The notes under the pieces were generated by a model. It did not search any database, was not told where the DNA came from, and worked only from the letters and a program-made list of their open reading frames with translations. A stretch of 64,000 bases of DNA. Origin: an uncultured Rhodospirillaceae bacterium (GTDB lineage: Bacteria; Pseudomonadota; Alphaproteobacteria; UBA8366). A program made the position numbers and the translations under genes. Of this stretch, positions 37,436-45,270 are shown in pieces. The stretch lies in contig CAJWLM010000006.1 of the NCBI GenBank assembly GCA_913043025.1, forward strand, positions 62,001 to 126,000, given 5' to 3'. How positions within the stretch are numbered: the first letter of the stretch is position 1; every line of letters begins with the position of its first letter.

Positions 37436-38932
37436 TTACGTACAGGTGTGTTTTTCAATAAAGTTTTCAGCGGCACTGAAAATAATGTGTTTACGCTCTG
37501 CTTTCATTTTTTCTAACATTTTTACTTGAAATGAAAGCCGGGGGTTTGTTTGATAAAAAGCCTTATGTTTCATGATGAACCTCCAATAAAGCCCATCCAC
37601 CACATCGCACCAATCTCCCCGTTTGTAATTGCTCATTTTAAGAATGTAGTTGGAGCTGCAAGTGTATGGTTTGGTTGACATTAATCCACCATCTGCGAAA
37701 GTTGCCATACCGAACACGTTGGGCACCATTACCCAATCAGAAGCATCTATGTACATTTCCATAAACCATTTATAAATGGCCACTGGATCAATCTCACTGA
37801 GATTCATTAAATTAGCAATCACCATCAACCTTGGAATGTGGTGGCTGTAACCGTCTTTGAGTGCTGAGTTAATACAATCGTCCAAGGGCACAATGCCAGT
37901 AGAACCATCATACCAACTATCAGCCAGACTGCGTTTGTGTTCCCAAAAGTTGCTCTTATACTGTTCATCACCCTTCATCTGATATATTCCGCGTATGAAT
38001 TCCCGCCAACCCAATACCTGCCTTATGAATCCCTCTGCAGAATTGATGGGCACACCGCCTTTTTTGAAAAGCCCAAAAACCTTTTCAATAATGATATCTG
38101 GTGTAATTAAACCAATATTGAGGAATGGACTTATGCAACTGTGAAATAGAAAGTTTTCATCGACCCGCATAGCATCCTCATAAACTCCGAAGTTAGAGAG
38201 TTTATTGAGCAAGAAAAATTCTAACTGCTCCTCTACACCTCGACGTTCAACAGGAAACCAAATATTGTCCAAACTACCGAAGTGACCGGCAAATCGTTTG
38301 TGTATTAAATCTACGACCTTATCGTGGTACTTGGACAGAGGCGGCGCGCTTGGTTGGGGAACAGAAATGTTTGCAGGGATTTTTTTCCTATTTTCCTCAT
38401 CGAAAGACCATTTGTTGCCTATTGGTTCGTTACGTTGGTTAACTAATATCCCGAATTTTTTTCTTCCAGTTTTATAGAAATTTGCGAGCCGAAATGTTTT
38501 CTTTTTTCCCTGTACTGCAATGAATTCGTCGCGAGAAAACATAAACATAGGAGAATTAAAAAACTCAATAGCCAATCCATTGCTTCTGACCCCCCTAAGA
38601 ATGGATTCTTCAAAGTTCTTATCCTCGATTTCAAAGAAATTTAGACGATCAATTCTATTCTTTTTGGCAAAACCAAGAAGGAAGTCAACGTAGTCGAGCC
38701 CATCGTTTCTGTCTTCCAGAGAAAAATATGAGACTTTAAACCCGCTTTGCTCCAGCTCATCCCTGTATTCTCTCATTGCGCAGAGAAATAAATAAATCTT
38801 CTTTTTGTGATGTTTTTGGTAAGTGCAGAGGCCAAGGTCTTCCGCCATAAATACGTGGTTACACCCATTTGCCCGCAAAAAACAGGGATCAAACAATTGA
38901 TTCCCAAGTATGACAAAAGTTTTATTTTTCAT
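37436..38932 (-). CDS. FeS-type photolyase/cryptochrome-related protein lacking part of its cluster site
   Basis: 498 residues of the prokaryotic FeS-BCP/PhrB branch. The N-terminal Rossmann-like antenna domain (VILGNQLF, HKKKIYLFLCAMREY) and C-terminal FAD domain (QVLGWREFIRG, GYSHHIPRLMV, DWVMVPNVFGMATFADGG, KPYTCSSNYILKMSNY) are well conserved. The usual 4Fe-4S ligands in this family include one Cys in the helix before GYxHHI (here Cys353), a CxxC pair just after the SxxYIxKMSxY segment, and a Cys before the LYW motif (here Cys442). Here the CxxC loop is missing: the sequence runs from NYKRGDWC directly to DGLYW. Repair function is therefore uncertain. Confidence 0.85.
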   Translation of the reverse strand: MKNKTFVILGNQLFDPCFLRANGCNHVFMAEDLGLCTYQKHHKKKIYLFLCAMREYRDELEQSGFKVSYFSLEDRNDGLDYVDFLLGFAKKNRIDRLNFFEIEDKNFEESILRGVRSNGLAIEFFNSPMFMFSRDEFIAVQGKKKTFRLANFYKTGRKKFGILVNQRNEPIGNKWSFDEENRKKIPANISVPQPSAPPLSKYHDKVVDLIHKRFAGHFGSLDNIWFPVERRGVEEQLEFFLLNKLSNFGVYEDAMRVDENFLFHSCISPFLNIGLITPDIIIEKVFGLFKKGGVPINSAEGFIRQVLGWREFIRGIYQMKGDEQYKSNFWEHKRSLADSWYDGSTGIVPLDDCINSALKDGYSHHIPRLMVIANLMNLSEIDPVAIYKWFMEMYIDASDWVMVPNVFGMATFADGGLMSTKPYTCSSNYILKMSNYKRGDWCDVVDGLYWRFIMKHKAFYQTNPRLSFQVKMLEKMKAERKHIIFSAAENFIEKHTCT

Positions 38933-39097
38933 AACCCACGCGGTGCAATGAACACTAAAAACCCTAGAGGTAGCTTTTTTGCTGCCTTATTCAATAACAA
39001 CTAATTTTGTAAGTTTGAAAGTTTTATCGGCAATAGCTTGCAAATACGCGGTTTTCCAAGCAGACCCAGACTTTATTTTTTGTCTTTATTGAAGTTT

Positions 39098-39937
39098 TTA
39101 TGTAATTGGAATGTTGTTTTTTTTATAAAAATCGAAATATGTTTCGGAGTCCCATTTGTCTTGAGGAGACTTGATTCTTATTAGATTTCCCAACGGAGCA
39201 TTGTCTTCTGGGACAGCTACAACATTCATATCACCTGTTCCACCAAAAATATTATCGCTAACTTTGTTTCTATTGTTAACTCTGTACCAAAAAGCAAAAT
39301 GCCAATAACAAACCCAGCCGTTTTCCATAAACCAGGTCAAATATTTTTCGGTTCCCTCTATTTCTTTTTTTGCTTCCAAGTAAACTACGGGTTGGTGCTG
39401 GGTTAAAAAATTATCTCCACCTTGAACAATATTCCACTCGTGACCTTCCACATCAATCTTCACAAATGAACATTTATTTATAGGAAATTCGTTGAGGTGT
39501 ATCGCTTGTGCAGGAGTTCCATCGTTGGCTATACCAACAGACCCGTAACGTCCTGCACCCGAATGCTCATGGTCGTTTATTAGTACCCAACCTGTTTCGG
39601 AAGATACAGCTAATGAAAATACGTCAACATTCTTGATGTTGTTGAGGACTAAATTTGCGTTCAAGCATTGTGACATCAACTGTTGAGGCTCAAAGGCATA
39701 TACCTTTCCTGTTGCTCCAACCCTTTTGGACAATGATATTACTGTCGTGCCGATGTTTGCGCCGATATCTAGAACAGTGTCTCCCGGTTCAACAAACTGC
39801 GACATAATTATATTTTCGCCCTCAGACCATTCACCATACAAAGGCAAACTCTTACCGACCACGGCGTCGTTTTCAGGAAAAATCATTTTCCCATACAACG
39901 TATCTGCCACTTGTAATTTTTCTAATTTTATATTCAT
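39098..39937 (-). CDS. FkbM family methyltransferase
   Basis: 279 residues. The SAM-binding Rossmann motif is VLDIGANIGTTVISLSKR at about residues 56-73, followed by KVYAFEPQ and the FkbM hallmark KIDVEGHEWNIVQGGD near residue 160. FkbM enzymes methylate hydroxyl groups on sugars or small molecules. No glycan-synthesis genes adjoin it. It lies alone between a photolyase-like and a transporter gene, with low GC, as expected of accessory DNA. The target is unknown. Confidence 0.88.
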   Translation of the reverse strand: MNIKLEKLQVADTLYGKMIFPENDAVVGKSLPLYGEWSEGENIIMSQFVEPGDTVLDIGANIGTTVISLSKRVGATGKVYAFEPQQLMSQCLNANLVLNNIKNVDVFSLAVSSETGWVLINDHEHSGAGRYGSVGIANDGTPAQAIHLNEFPINKCSFVKIDVEGHEWNIVQGGDNFLTQHQPVVYLEAKKEIEGTEKYLTWFMENGWVCYWHFAFWYRVNNRNKVSDNIFGGTGDMNVVAVPEDNAPLGNLIRIKSPQDKWDSETYFDFYKKNNIPIT

Positions 39938-40156
39938 GATTTTAACCTATCGATTGCCTCAGGAGACAGGACGATTGTTTTATGCATTAGCCTCTGGTCA
40001 ATTAGATAGATTTTATACGAATTTTATGCGACTAATATTAACTTAAATATCAATTATTTAACTGGCTTTACCTCAAGCTTACCTGATTCTCTGCTTAAAC
40101 TAACAGAATTTCTCGGGGTTTAATGTTGTTGTTCAACTGAATAAGAGTGCATCATT

Positions 40157-41533
40157 ATGGATTTTCAATTTCTGGGTTGGGCCGTTTTCCTGGGTGGTCT
40201 CTCTGCAGCATCTCTTCCATTGGGCTCATTATTGGGGTTGGTCTGGACACCGAGTAACCGCATAGTTGGGATGATGACTGCCTTTGGTGGCGGGGCGTTG
40301 CTCGCTGCACTAGGGATAGAATTAGTTGCACCAACTGCAATGGATCTCGTCAGTGCCTCAACCGCTAAGGCAAAAGATGAGGCCGCACACCATCTCGTTA
40401 ATCTATTATTAGGTGCAGCCGGCGGCGGTGTTGTATTCGTAGTTCTTGACGAAATCATAAATTCAAAAGGTGGTTTTTTAAGAAAAACATCTTCCACCAT
40501 TGAATATTTCACCAACCGTAAAGCCGCACGTCGAAGAGAGATTTTAGAACACCTTTCAATAAGCGAGCTAATTCGGCACCTCCCGCTCGAAGCTGTCGAA
40601 GAGATGGTAACAAGGGTGAGTGAGAGGTCCTTCGAGGCTGATGAAATAATTTTTCAAGAAGGGGATAATGGGGATGAGGTTTTTTTCCTAGAGACGGGTA
40701 GCATAACCGTTTTACGTGATTCTCAAGAGATTGCCCTCTTGACGAGTGGCGACGTATTGGGAGAGATAGCTCTTGTAACTGGAGCACCAAGAACCGCGGC
40801 AGCAATAGCAGCGGAAACCGCAACAGCATTTTCTCTCCCCAAAAGGGATTTTGACACTTGGCGATCAAGATATCAAAAATTTGAGGAAGCGGCGACCTTA
40901 CTATCCGCAAGCCGCCTCAAGGAGCTTCAAGCCCGTGATAGAACTAATAGCAATACAAATGCATGGGTCGAGAGTGTAATGAATTCATCAGTGGAAACTT
41001 CTATTGTACCCACAAAATCCCAACTGAAAGAAGTTAGTGAGGAGCATGATGGGGCACCGCTAGCTATCTGGCTCGGCATAATGCTAGACGGCATCCCCGA
41101 GAGCTTTGTAATAGGCTCTGCACTGTTAGTTGCGATCTCAACCTTGATTGCACAAACTGGACCTGAAGCAGTCACATTAGGATCTGTAATTCCCTACACG
41201 CTCATTGCGGGGTTATTTCTGGCTAATTTTCCAGAAGCAATGAGTAGTTCTATTGGAATGAAAAAGCAGGGTTGGGGAAGTACCAGAATCCTACTTATGT
41301 GGTTGAGCCTTACGGTTATGACAAGCATCGGTGCCGGCGCAGGGTTCTGGTTCGGCGGTATGTTAGGTCACGGTGTTCTTGTATTAGTAGAAGGGTTTGC
41401 CGCAGGTGCAATGTTAACCATGATCGCCGCTGCTATGATTCCGGAGGCCATCCACCTAGGCGGAAGAAATTCGACTGGACTAGCTACACTGGTGGGATTT
41501 TTATCAGCCGTGGCGTTCAAACTTCTTGAGTAG
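40157..41533 (+). CDS. ZIP-like membrane transporter split by a cyclic-nucleotide-binding domain
   Basis: 458 residues. Residues 1-105 carry three membrane segments; residues 128-240 are a cyclic-nucleotide-binding domain (FEADEIIFQEGDNGDEVFFL, LETGSITVL, and the cassette LGEIALVTGAPRTAAA with Glu203 and Arg212). From residue 299 five more membrane segments follow, with ZIP-like motifs LDGIPESFVIGS (308-320), LANFPEAMSSS (355-365) and VEGFAAGAML (411-420). In classical ZIP metal transporters the first of these starts His-x-x-x-Glu; here Asp replaces His. The insertion of the sensor between the two halves suggests ligand-gated metal transport. Convergent with hemG, 49 bases apart. Confidence 0.8.
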   Translation: MDFQFLGWAVFLGGLSAASLPLGSLLGLVWTPSNRIVGMMTAFGGGALLAALGIELVAPTAMDLVSASTAKAKDEAAHHLVNLLLGAAGGGVVFVVLDEIINSKGGFLRKTSSTIEYFTNRKAARRREILEHLSISELIRHLPLEAVEEMVTRVSERSFEADEIIFQEGDNGDEVFFLETGSITVLRDSQEIALLTSGDVLGEIALVTGAPRTAAAIAAETATAFSLPKRDFDTWRSRYQKFEEAATLLSASRLKELQARDRTNSNTNAWVESVMNSSVETSIVPTKSQLKEVSEEHDGAPLAIWLGIMLDGIPESFVIGSALLVAISTLIAQTGPEAVTLGSVIPYTLIAGLFLANFPEAMSSSIGMKKQGWGSTRILLMWLSLTVMTSIGAGAGFWFGGMLGHGVLVLVEGFAAGAMLTMIAAAMIPEAIHLGGRNSTGLATLVGFLSAVAFKLLE

Positions 41534-41582
41534 GCGGTTATTGGCAAAATATAATAAAAAGCAAACTACACTTTCTCTTAAA

Positions 41583-42107
41583 TTAATCTGCTCTTGAAAT
41601 TAATTCGGCAAATTTTTTAACGCTTCCCCAGTTAGTGAATTCATAACACCGAGAAACGTCAGTTGGCCCTTTAGTCAGATACATGATGAATCGTATTATA
41701 TTTTTGTCTAAAAAATTGTATTTTGGATAATTCACCATCCCGGCAAATACCTCAGTAAAGTCTGGTTTCCAGCTAGTCTTCTCCAAAAATTTTATCATAT
41801 ATGGATTTGTGGCTGGCGTGTTTTTGTCAGGCTTGCGTGCAACAACATTTACAGAGAAAAAAAAGGTTTCTTTTTCCTCAAGAGTCTCCCTTTGTGATTT
41901 CACGAAGTCGAAAACTTCAGGCTTGTGTTTTCCATATCGAATACTGGCCCCTAACACCACCTTATCGAAATTAGTCAATTCCAATTCGTTTGCACGGGAA
42001 ATTGATGATATTTCAACATCACTACCCCCTAATTCAACCTTAATGTATTCAAGTATCCTCTTCGTTTGTCCGTCGGTCGTCGAATAGATCATTACAATTT
42101 TAGACAT
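41583..42107 (-). CDS. hemG: HemG-type protoporphyrinogen IX dehydrogenase
   Basis: 174 residues with the flavodoxin-like FMN site YSTTDGQTKRIL and the HemG-specific stretches VVLGASIRYGKHKPEV, FFFSVNVVARKPDKNTPATN and the inserted loop AGMVNYPKYNFLDKNIIRFI. These match the E. coli HemG sequence closely from end to end. It oxidises protoporphyrinogen IX to protoporphyrin IX using membrane quinones. Most alphaproteobacteria use HemJ or HemY instead, so an unusual taxonomic occurrence or transfer is possible. Confidence 0.9.
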   Translation of the reverse strand: MSKIVMIYSTTDGQTKRILEYIKVELGGSDVEISSISRANELELTNFDKVVLGASIRYGKHKPEVFDFVKSQRETLEEKETFFFSVNVVARKPDKNTPATNPYMIKFLEKTSWKPDFTEVFAGMVNYPKYNFLDKNIIRFIMYLTKGPTDVSRCYEFTNWGSVKKFAELISRAD

Positions 42108-42362
42108 TACGTTCCTTTCCCACCCATTATTGGATGAAGTACGACGCCTCGTGTATTTCGAATTTATTTCACAAAGGTTCAGACTACTTTTGAGGATAAA
42201 AGCTAATTGCTTTTTTGAATCCTCTAAATAACTTTTCTAGTTACCTTGTTTAGCAGTTATCGCGTCACCTTTTAGCGTCTATACCACTTCAGAAACTCCA
42301 TCATTAAGTTTACATGTGTATGTACCGATCCGAAACAGGTGTTCTTGTTAAAATACACGTCA

Positions 42363-42392
42363 TTGACATATCTGAAAAACATCCAATATCAA
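42363..42392 (+). promoter_or_regulatory. Candidate sigma-70 promoter of the rhodanese operon
   Basis: TTGACA (42363-42368) and TATCAA (42387-42392) are separated by 18 bases; the -35 is perfect and the -10 moderate. The transcript would begin about 25 bases before the start codon at 42423, with GGAG at 42412-42415 as ribosome site. The rest of the 315-base gap (42108-42422), divergent from hemG, shows nothing else recognisable. Confidence 0.5.
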
Positions 42393-42422
42393 CGATATGA
42401 AATTTAAGTTTGGAGTAATGAT

Positions 42423-43355
42423 ATGCGTAGAGTTCTGTTAAGTTGCCTGGTATTGTTCACGCTGTGTGCAGCGGGCACACCCAGCTTCTCTGGCAATGGA
42501 TCTTTCGGTCCAATCATTACCTCAGACAATTTAGAAAAACTACTTGATACTGATAAAGCTCTGATTTTAGATATACGTGGCAACAACGTTAGAGACGGAT
42601 ACATTCCTGGTGCAATCAGCGTCAGTTACAGTGCTTTTAGAGGCCCGAAAAGTAACCCTGGGCAGTTAGTAACTAATGGCCATTTAACATCCTTGTTTCA
42701 AAAACTTGGTATTCATCGAGACAAACCGGTCGTAGTAGTGTTTCAAGGGAGAGATGCGACAGATTTCGGTGCTGCTGCTCGCGTATACTGGACTCTAAAG
42801 TCAGCGGGCATAACTAAAATAGCTATTTTGAATGGTGGAATGAATGATTGGATTGGTAGTGGGAGACGGGCGACAAGCGCTACTCCGTCTAAACCTAAAA
42901 AAAGCGAAATAGTAGTAACCCTCAGTGACGATTGGTTGGCAAGCCGTGACGATGTCCTAGCCGTTGTAAACGGAACTAGTAATGGAACGTTGATTGATGC
43001 AAGGCCAGAACCATTTTATGAAGGTAAAAAACAACATTCTGCCGCAGCTCGGCCGGGAACGCTGCCACGGTCTGGTATTTTCCCGCACACGCAATGGTTT
43101 CAAACCGGAGCCACGCTGCACAAGGCATCAAAAGCTGATAAAATTTTACAAGCGGCAAATTTCAAATCGGCTAAAAAAATTGTATCTTTTTGTAACACTG
43201 GTCATTGGGCTGCGACCAATTGGTTTGCTTTAAGCGAGTTAAGTGGATTGAAAGGCGTCAAACTTTATCCAGAATCAATGGTTGGTTGGTCTAATGCAGA
43301 ACTGCCAATGGACAACACGCCCAGCCTTTGGCAGAATTTATTGGACAAATTCTAG
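42423..43355 (+). CDS. Exported tandem rhodanese (sulfurtransferase)
   Basis: 310 residues with a signal peptide (VLLSCLVLFTLCAAGTPSFS). Two rhodanese domains follow. The N-terminal one (ALILDIRGNNVRDGYIPGAI) lacks the active cysteine: VVVVFQGRDATDFG is in its place. The C-terminal one (GTLIDARPEPFYEG) keeps it, at Cys257 in IVSFCNTGHWAATNW. This is the usual division in tandem rhodaneses, which pass sulfane sulfur between acceptors. The product is probably periplasmic. The downstream YeeE/YedE gene overlaps it by 28 bases, pointing to sulfur uptake coupled to transfer. Confidence 0.9.
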   Translation: MRRVLLSCLVLFTLCAAGTPSFSGNGSFGPIITSDNLEKLLDTDKALILDIRGNNVRDGYIPGAISVSYSAFRGPKSNPGQLVTNGHLTSLFQKLGIHRDKPVVVVFQGRDATDFGAAARVYWTLKSAGITKIAILNGGMNDWIGSGRRATSATPSKPKKSEIVVTLSDDWLASRDDVLAVVNGTSNGTLIDARPEPFYEGKKQHSAAARPGTLPRSGIFPHTQWFQTGATLHKASKADKILQAANFKSAKKIVSFCNTGHWAATNWFALSELSGLKGVKLYPESMVGWSNAELPMDNTPSLWQNLLDKF

Positions 43356-44533
43356 CGCCAGTCTACGGGCCGGTAGCTGCGGACTTTACTACTATGGCCT
43401 TAAACCCATCATTTTTGTCGCAAGCACCTAGAATTATTGGTTTCACAGTAGTGCCAGCTGTTCTCGTAACAATTTCTGCTTTGTTATCATTATTTGTTGG
43501 TGTGAGATTTGGCCTGATTTTTATCCTTGGCCTTGCGCTAGGTATGACGTTTGAGGCTTTCAGGTTTGGCTTTGCAGGGCCGTGGAGAGCCACGATAATG
43601 CGTCGTGAGCCTGCAGGTTTTGTAGCGCAGTTAATTTCGATTGGTTGCGTTTCCATCATTGCTTTTCCGTTAATTACGATAAATAGCTCTGAATTGGTAG
43701 GGGCACATGCTCCCATTGGCATAGCGATGGTCGGAGGAGCATTTTTTTTCGGTTTAAGCATGCAATTAGTACTTGGCTGCGGTTCAGGGACATTAATAAA
43801 CGCAGGAAGCGGCAATACAGTTGCATTGATAGTTCTGCCATTTTTTGCAATAGGAAGCTTCGCAGGGGCGTACCACCTAGATTGGTGGATTAACTTCGGA
43901 ACTACACAAGCGCTGACCCTTCCTAATCTACTCGGACCTACGTTAGGACTCGCTGTAAATCTGCTTGGCCTTTTGGCAGTCGCAATAGCTGCTCTGGTTT
44001 GGGCCCTTCCTGAGAATAGGAGGATTCCTCGCAAACTTTGGATTGCGGCACTAACAATAGCTGTTTTGGCTGTTCTTCACTTAAGTATCTCTGGCCAACC
44101 ATGGGGAGTAGTTTATGGATTGGGTTTGTGGGCCGCAAAAACTACTCAGGCTTTAAATATTGACTTAACGAATTCAATATTTTGGTCCTCTGAAGCCCAA
44201 CAAATACGACTGTCGCAAACAATATTTTCAGATGTAACGTCACTTACCAATATTGGGTTAATTCTCGGGGCGTTCGCGATCGCTAATTGGCGGGGCGATC
44301 TAAGTCGTGAACGGGCTTATCTCCCATTAGTTGGGTGGTGTACTGCAATTTTTGCGGGTTTGATGATGGGTTACTCTTCTAGGTTAGCATTTGGGTGCAA
44401 CGTTGGTGCATTTTTCAGTGGAATTTCTACAGGCAGTCTACATGGCTGGGTATGGCTCATTTCTGCCTTCGTTGGATCTATTTTTGGTATTCGCCTTCGT
44501 CCACTCCTTGGTCTCGAGCAGAGAGTAGCATGA
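43328..44533 (+). CDS. YeeE/YedE-family sulfur compound transporter
   Basis: 401 residues with about nine membrane segments. The family motifs FGFAGPWRATIMRREP, LQLVLGCGSG-like MQLVLGCGSGTLINAGSGN and FGCNVGAFFSGISTGSLHGW are present, with the conserved cysteines in GCGSG and GCNVG that carry sulfur in the thiosulfate transporter TsuA. Its start lies inside the rhodanese gene (28-base overlap), so they are translationally coupled. Thiosulfate is the best known substrate of the family; other sulfane compounds are possible. Confidence 0.88.
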   Translation: MAEFIGQILAPVYGPVAADFTTMALNPSFLSQAPRIIGFTVVPAVLVTISALLSLFVGVRFGLIFILGLALGMTFEAFRFGFAGPWRATIMRREPAGFVAQLISIGCVSIIAFPLITINSSELVGAHAPIGIAMVGGAFFFGLSMQLVLGCGSGTLINAGSGNTVALIVLPFFAIGSFAGAYHLDWWINFGTTQALTLPNLLGPTLGLAVNLLGLLAVAIAALVWALPENRRIPRKLWIAALTIAVLAVLHLSISGQPWGVVYGLGLWAAKTTQALNIDLTNSIFWSSEAQQIRLSQTIFSDVTSLTNIGLILGAFAIANWRGDLSRERAYLPLVGWCTAIFAGLMMGYSSRLAFGCNVGAFFSGISTGSLHGWVWLISAFVGSIFGIRLRPLLGLEQRVA

Positions 44534-44727
44534 AAACGAGGAAGTCTATCGCCCTGACCGCAATCGGATTTTTATTATTAATAACGGCTATGGACCTAGC
44601 AGTTAGTCAAGCTCCAAATCCGTATCTTCAACCCTCTATTATATCGTTGGGTAGCGGTAAAGCACCGTCTGGTCAATTATGCACATCGGCAGTGCGTGAA
44701 GGTTCACCGAGGTCACAATCCAATTGA
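44530..44727 (+). CDS. Small exported protein at the end of the sulfur operon
   Basis: 65 residues starting at an ATG that overlaps the transporter stop by four bases (ATGA), which is the main reason to accept it. The N-terminus is a signal peptide (SIALTAIGFLLLITAMDLAVSQA) and the short mature part contains one cysteine (GQLCTSAVREG). No family is recognised. Periplasmic location and tight coupling suggest a helper of the rhodanese/transporter pair, but that is inference. Confidence 0.6.
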   Translation: MKTRKSIALTAIGFLLLITAMDLAVSQAPNPYLQPSIISLGSGKAPSGQLCTSAVREGSPRSQSN

Positions 44728-45270
44728 GCAAATTATGAGTTCTTTAAAATCTCGGGAATATGAAAATATTTTTAAGATTGTGGAAGCTATAGTACGCCTT
44801 CATCTACGAATTATGTGCTATCCGATGTTAGCTCGGAATTGTTTTACGGAATTCAATGACATGCGAAATTCGTATGGATATGTAAAATTACATTAAAATA
44901 GATATTTTTTTCAAAATATATAGGCTTTAGCATTAATAAATATGAACAATTTATTTGTAATTTTTTTACATTTTCATTTATTTCAAAGTAAATATTAATT
45001 TTTTATTTATAAAAAATAATTTTTATGAATTAATTCAATTTAATTATTTGTTTGTATTGATTTAAACTTAGAAATGATCGCTGTTACATGTATAACTCGC
45101 ACACGTAATTGGCCAACCTTCGTATCAAGAACCTCACTGATGTATCTTTCAGACCTACTCAGCCAATTCCAATCATTTTTTGCTCATTTTAACGGCATTT
45201 ATTTCCATGTCAGAACGGTATGTATCTTTTACACCTTCGGCAATTTATTAACAAAGAAGCGAAGTGAAAT
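44728..45270. other. AT-rich intergenic region with a doubtful 53-codon frame
   Basis: 543 bases. A frame from 44735 to 44896 (53 codons) begins MSSLKSREYENIFKIVEAIV, vaguely like the N-terminus of alphaproteobacterial LuxR-type regulators, then stops; it could be a pseudogene fragment. The remaining sequence to 45270 is very AT-rich with no gene or strong hairpin. Confidence 0.35.

Noticed and set aside
43363..44034. 223-codon minus-strand frame
   Set aside because: Antisense shadow of the YeeE/YedE transporter, which has clear family motifs.
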